A stretch of DNA of 9,031 bases from Anaerohalosphaeraceae bacterium. GTDB taxonomy: Bacteria > Planctomycetota > Phycisphaerae > Sedimentisphaerales > Anaerohalosphaeraceae. A model generated the notes under the pieces. It was not told the DNA's origin, searched no databases, and worked only from the letters and a program-made list of their open reading frames with translations. The stretch covers positions 1 through 9,031 of the forward strand of contig DAOVIC010000069.1 in NCBI GenBank assembly GCA_030671565.1, in the 5' to 3' direction. Numbering within the stretch: the first letter of the stretch is position 1; each line of letters starts with the position of its first letter. The position numbers were made by a program, and so were the translations under genes. This document shows positions 7,365-9,031 of this stretch, piece after piece.

Positions 7365-7772
7365 ATGAATATTGCTATTGATACGTTTCAGGTCGTTACC
7401 AGCGGGCGATGCGAGATGGTGGATATTACCGCCGAAGTTGCCGCAATTGTCGGAAAGAGCGGTATAAACAACGGTGAGTGTACTGTCTACTGCAAGCACA
7501 CGACGGCTGGGATCACTATAAACGAAAATGCTGACCCGGATGTAGTCGAAGATATGCTTTTGACGCTTGAAAAGCTTATCCCTAAAGATATTGACGGTTA
7601 CCGGCATATCGAAGGCAATTCCGATTCTCACGTCAAATCATCGCTGGTTGGCTGTAGCGAGCAGATACTTGTCAAGGAGGGCGTACTGCTTTTGGGGACG
7701 TGGCAGGGGATATATTTCTGCGAATTTGATGGCCCCAGAACCCGCCAGGTGATCGTCCAGGTAAGAGGTTAA
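7365..7772 (+). CDS. yjbQ: YjbQ-family protein (UPF0047)
   Basis: Single-domain protein of 135 residues in the YjbQ/UPF0047 family, whose members are annotated as secondary thiamine-phosphate synthases after weak activity in E. coli; the physiological role is not settled. The conserved signature is complete: CKHTTAGITINENADPDV (43-60, His45), YRHIEGNSDSHVKSSLVG (79-96, His81 and His89) and GTWQGIYFCEFDGPR (111-125). The three His are the presumed metal or active-site ligands. ATG 7365 is preferred because GGAGG (7356-7360) lies 4 nt upstream; the in-frame ATG 7350 would add five residues. It follows argS by 30 nt, so it is likely the last gene of the rsfS-argS-yjbQ unit. No strong terminator follows directly; an AT-rich hairpin lies about 235 bp downstream. 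Confidence 0.95.
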   Translation: MNIAIDTFQVVTSGRCEMVDITAEVAAIVGKSGINNGECTVYCKHTTAGITINENADPDVVEDMLLTLEKLIPKDIDGYRHIEGNSDSHVKSSLVGCSEQILVKEGVLLLGTWQGIYFCEFDGPRTRQVIVQVRG

Positions 7773-7814
7773 AGACCGGAATTTCGATTTACAGCAGGGA
7801 GTTTTTCGAAGTAG

Positions 7815-7937
7815 ATGTGGGTTTTTAATGCTAATAATTGGGATATGGCGAAAAAAGCGCAAAAAGATGGCGAGGTAGCGGAGCCGTCTGGGGGGGGAAA
7901 CGGTGATCCACATCGCCTCGCCGAGGTCTATTGTTAA
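7815..7937 (+). CDS. Possible very small ORF of unknown function (40 codons)
   Basis: An ATG at 7815 opens 40 codons ending at TAA 7935-7937; an inner ATG at 7845 would give 30 residues starting MAKKAQKDGEVAEPSGGG. The product is basic at its N-terminus, then Gly-rich, and ends in Cys. GGAG (7798-7801) lies 13 nt before ATG 7815, which is rather far, and ATG 7845 has only GGGAT directly against it. A run of eight G (7890-7897) lies inside the frame; losing one G would extend it to a TAA at 7999-8001. I do not recognise the peptide, and the stretch may instead be non-coding with local hairpins. Confidence 0.2.
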   Translation: MWVFNANNWDMAKKAQKDGEVAEPSGGGNGDPHRLAEVYC

Positions 7938-8006
7938 GCTGTCAAAAACAGCGTCACTTCACAAGTTGACTATATCTCATATCGTCATAAATGTCAAGTA
8001 ACTATC

Positions 8007-8047
8007 AAAAAAAATCACAAAAAACACGGGTTTTTATGATTTTTTTT
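8007..8047 (+). terminator. AT-rich hairpin, possible terminator
   Basis: Eleven A-run-plus-TCA bases (8007-8017) pair perfectly with TGA-plus-T-run bases (8037-8047). After one mismatch, five more A-T pairs follow (8019-8023 with 8031-8035). The T run (8040-8048) is part of the stem. With almost no GC in the stem this is a weak but plausible terminator, symmetrical enough to act on either strand, between the yjbQ unit and top6A. Confidence 0.4.
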
Positions 8048-8139
8048 GCTTTCCAGATATAAACTATTCCCTTTGGGAGATCAAAAGTGCGATTTTGTTT
8101 ACGCCGAAGCGCTATTTCAGCTTGAAGAAGGAGACGGTT

Positions 8140-8169
8140 TTGCTTAAAGTAGGCGTGTTATGCCCTTGA
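8140..8169 (+). CDS. Tiny ORF (9 codons) with a good ribosome binding site
   Basis: AAGGAG (8128-8133) lies 6 nt before TTG 8140, opening MLKVGVLCP and a TGA stop (8167-8169). It could be a leader peptide for top6A, the decayed start of a lost gene, or chance. It ends about 125 nt before the top6A ATG, and no obvious attenuator follows it. Confidence 0.2.
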   Translation: MLKVGVLCP

Positions 8170-8251
8170 GGGTTAAATGTTTGCAGGCAGGGCTTTAGTC
8201 AGTTCGATAAGGTCGTTTGTATTCTAACAAGAGTAATGTTTTGAATTATGG

Positions 8252-8266
8252 GCGGTGTTACACCGC
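8252..8266. promoter_or_regulatory. 15-bp palindrome upstream of top6A, candidate operator
   Basis: GCGGTGT-T-ACACCGC is a perfect inverted repeat with 7-bp arms and a 1-nt centre. It ends 27 nt before the top6A ATG and 12 nt before its ribosome binding site AGGAG (8279-8283). The 1-nt centre makes an RNA hairpin unlikely and a dimeric repressor site more plausible. A weak promoter just upstream is possible (TTGTAT 8217-8222, then TTGAAT 8241-8246 at 18 nt). Confidence 0.45.
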
Positions 8267-8293
8267 ATGACCAGGTATAGGAGTAATTAGTCA

Positions 8294-9031
8294 ATGGTAC
8301 GAGCTGCGAAGGTTTCTATGAGTGACCGCATCGTGGAAAACGCTGATGTGGTATATAAGAAAATATTGAAGGCTCAAAAGCCCTCTATGACAACACCTGT
8401 GCGATCTTTGTCGAATGTGAAGTATCACGCGAAAAAGGGGTATTTCCAGATGCTCGGGAAGGTAAAAAAACGTACCCTTACTGTTGGTACCGTTAAGACC
8501 TTCGCACAATCTCTTAAGATGATGGCGCTGTCTAAAGAACTGATAGATGCCGATGACGTAGCCACCAAAAGAGAGGCCTACTATATTTCGAAGAACTGGG
8601 GTAAGGCCGGTTTTTCCGAGCAAACCGAGTCCGATACGATTATGGATGATGTCGAGGCGATGTTTGGCGTAAACCGCGAGCAATTGAAGTTTATCCCGGA
8701 AGAAAAGGGCGGCGACATCGCGGGCAAACTGATCGTTATAGATACCGATTCCAAAGGAAAGAAGCTGAGGATCGATTGCACGAAGTTCGGTTCCGGTGCC
8801 TATTCGATACCCAGCGTGGTCGAATCCCTTCAGTTTCAAAGCAAGGCGAAGTTTATACTTGCGATCGAGACGGCTGGTATGTTCCAGCGACTTGTCAAAT
8901 ACGACTACTGGGACAAGAACGATTGTATTCTGATAAGTATGGGAGGGGTTCCGACACGTGCATGCAGACGGTTTGTCCGGCGGCTTTCGGATAAGTTAAA
9001 GATACCTGTGTATGCCTTTGTCGATGGCGAC
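8294..9031 (+). CDS. top6A: DNA topoisomerase VI subunit A, N-terminal part (runs off right edge)
   Basis: The A subunit of type IIB topoisomerase VI makes the double-strand break through a tyrosyl-DNA bond; with the ATPase B subunit it relaxes and decatenates DNA. The frame is open for 246 codons up to the window end. The winged-helix (CAP-like) domain contains the catalytic tyrosine in ATKREAYYISKNW (Tyr96 or Tyr97, about where the archaeal enzymes have it). Next come HEQ-like FSEQTESDTIMDDVEAMFG (107-125) and RIDCTKFGSGAYSIP (159-173). The Toprim domain begins with FILAIETAGMFQRL (Glu192) and reaches the metal-binding VDGD (Asp244, Asp246) at the edge. AGGAG (8279-8283) lies 10 nt before ATG 8294; an in-frame ATG at 8318 is an alternative start. 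Subunit B is not in the 520 bp upstream, unlike the usual archaeal B-then-A order, so it may follow or lie elsewhere. Fusion with B, as in Mini-A enzymes, cannot be excluded from this part. Confidence 0.95.
   Translation, partial: MVRAAKVSMSDRIVENADVVYKKILKAQKPSMTTPVRSLSNVKYHAKKGYFQMLGKVKKRTLTVGTVKTFAQSLKMMALSKELIDADDVATKREAYYISKNWGKAGFSEQTESDTIMDDVEAMFGVNREQLKFIPEEKGGDIAGKLIVIDTDSKGKKLRIDCTKFGSGAYSIPSVVESLQFQSKAKFILAIETAGMFQRLVKYDYWDKNDCILISMGGVPTRACRRFVRRLSDKLKIPVYAFVDGD

Larger units (their letters stand above)
7773..8293. other. Long intergenic region between yjbQ and top6A
   Basis: These 521 bp hold no long ORF on either strand. They contain a possible 40-codon ORF (7815-7937) with an 8-G run, a 7-bp inverted repeat GGCGAGG (7869-7875)/CCTCGCC (7916-7922) enclosing a smaller hairpin CCGT/ACGG, a short hairpin GCTGT/ACAGC (7938-7952), an AT-rich hairpin (8007-8047), a 9-codon ORF with a good ribosome binding site (8140-8169), and a 15-bp palindrome just before top6A (8252-8266). 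No tRNA or known structured RNA was recognised. Confidence 0.6.

Noticed and set aside
7638..7913. 91-codon minus-strand frame overlapping yjbQ
   Set aside because: Most of it is antisense to the conserved C-terminal half of YjbQ, and no ribosome binding site or family motif is visible.
7966..7994. TTGACT as a -35 box in the yjbQ-top6A gap
   Set aside because: At 17 nt the partner is AAATGT, a poor -10, and nothing nearby needs a promoter there.
8291..8839. 182-codon minus-strand frame over top6A
   Set aside because: The plus-strand reading gives conserved topoisomerase VI motifs throughout; the minus frame has none.

Overview
The window looks like a chromosomal segment of a Gram-negative-type bacterium. 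It encodes the bacterial ribosome silencing factor RsfS, has Shine-Dalgarno sequences and sigma70-like promoter boxes, and carries two proteins with Sec-type signal peptides. Three things point weakly towards Planctomycetota, perhaps a Phycisphaerae-like lineage: a K+-dependent membrane pyrophosphatase with sodium-pump residues, a bacterial topoisomerase VI A subunit, and a small Cys-rich secreted protein with a CFG-x-DGH motif. That assignment is inference only. No mobile element, CRISPR array, tRNA or rRNA was recognised.

Layout. Positions 1-194 (minus) hold the 5' part of a small secreted-protein gene running off the left edge. A short divergent promoter region (195-306) separates it from a plus-strand pair: a nitrilase-superfamily amidohydrolase (307-1185) and argJ (1218-2420). 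After a 195-bp gap comes hppA (2616-5039), a membrane ion-pumping pyrophosphatase closed by a clear intrinsic terminator (5091-5122). Next is a compact three-gene unit, rsfS (5154-5546), argS (5565-7334) and yjbQ (7365-7772). A gap of about 520 bp follows (7773-8293), with inverted repeats, a G8 run, possible tiny ORFs and an AT-rich hairpin. The window ends inside top6A (8294-9031), the A subunit of the type IIB topoisomerase VI.

How the genes fit together. argJ makes N-acetylglutamate and ornithine for arginine synthesis, and argS charges tRNA-Arg, but they lie in separate transcription units. HppA recycles the pyrophosphate released by biosynthesis, including aminoacyl-tRNA synthesis, and stores its energy as an ion gradient. 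RsfS silences ribosomes in starvation, and YjbQ is a small widespread enzyme of debated role. Most of the window is housekeeping.

The points most worth a second look are: the bacterial topoisomerase VI A gene with a 15-bp palindrome just before it; HppA residues matching what I recall as the Na+,H+-co-transporting signature; a probable leaderless mRNA for the minus-strand secreted protein; and the long 7773-8293 gap.
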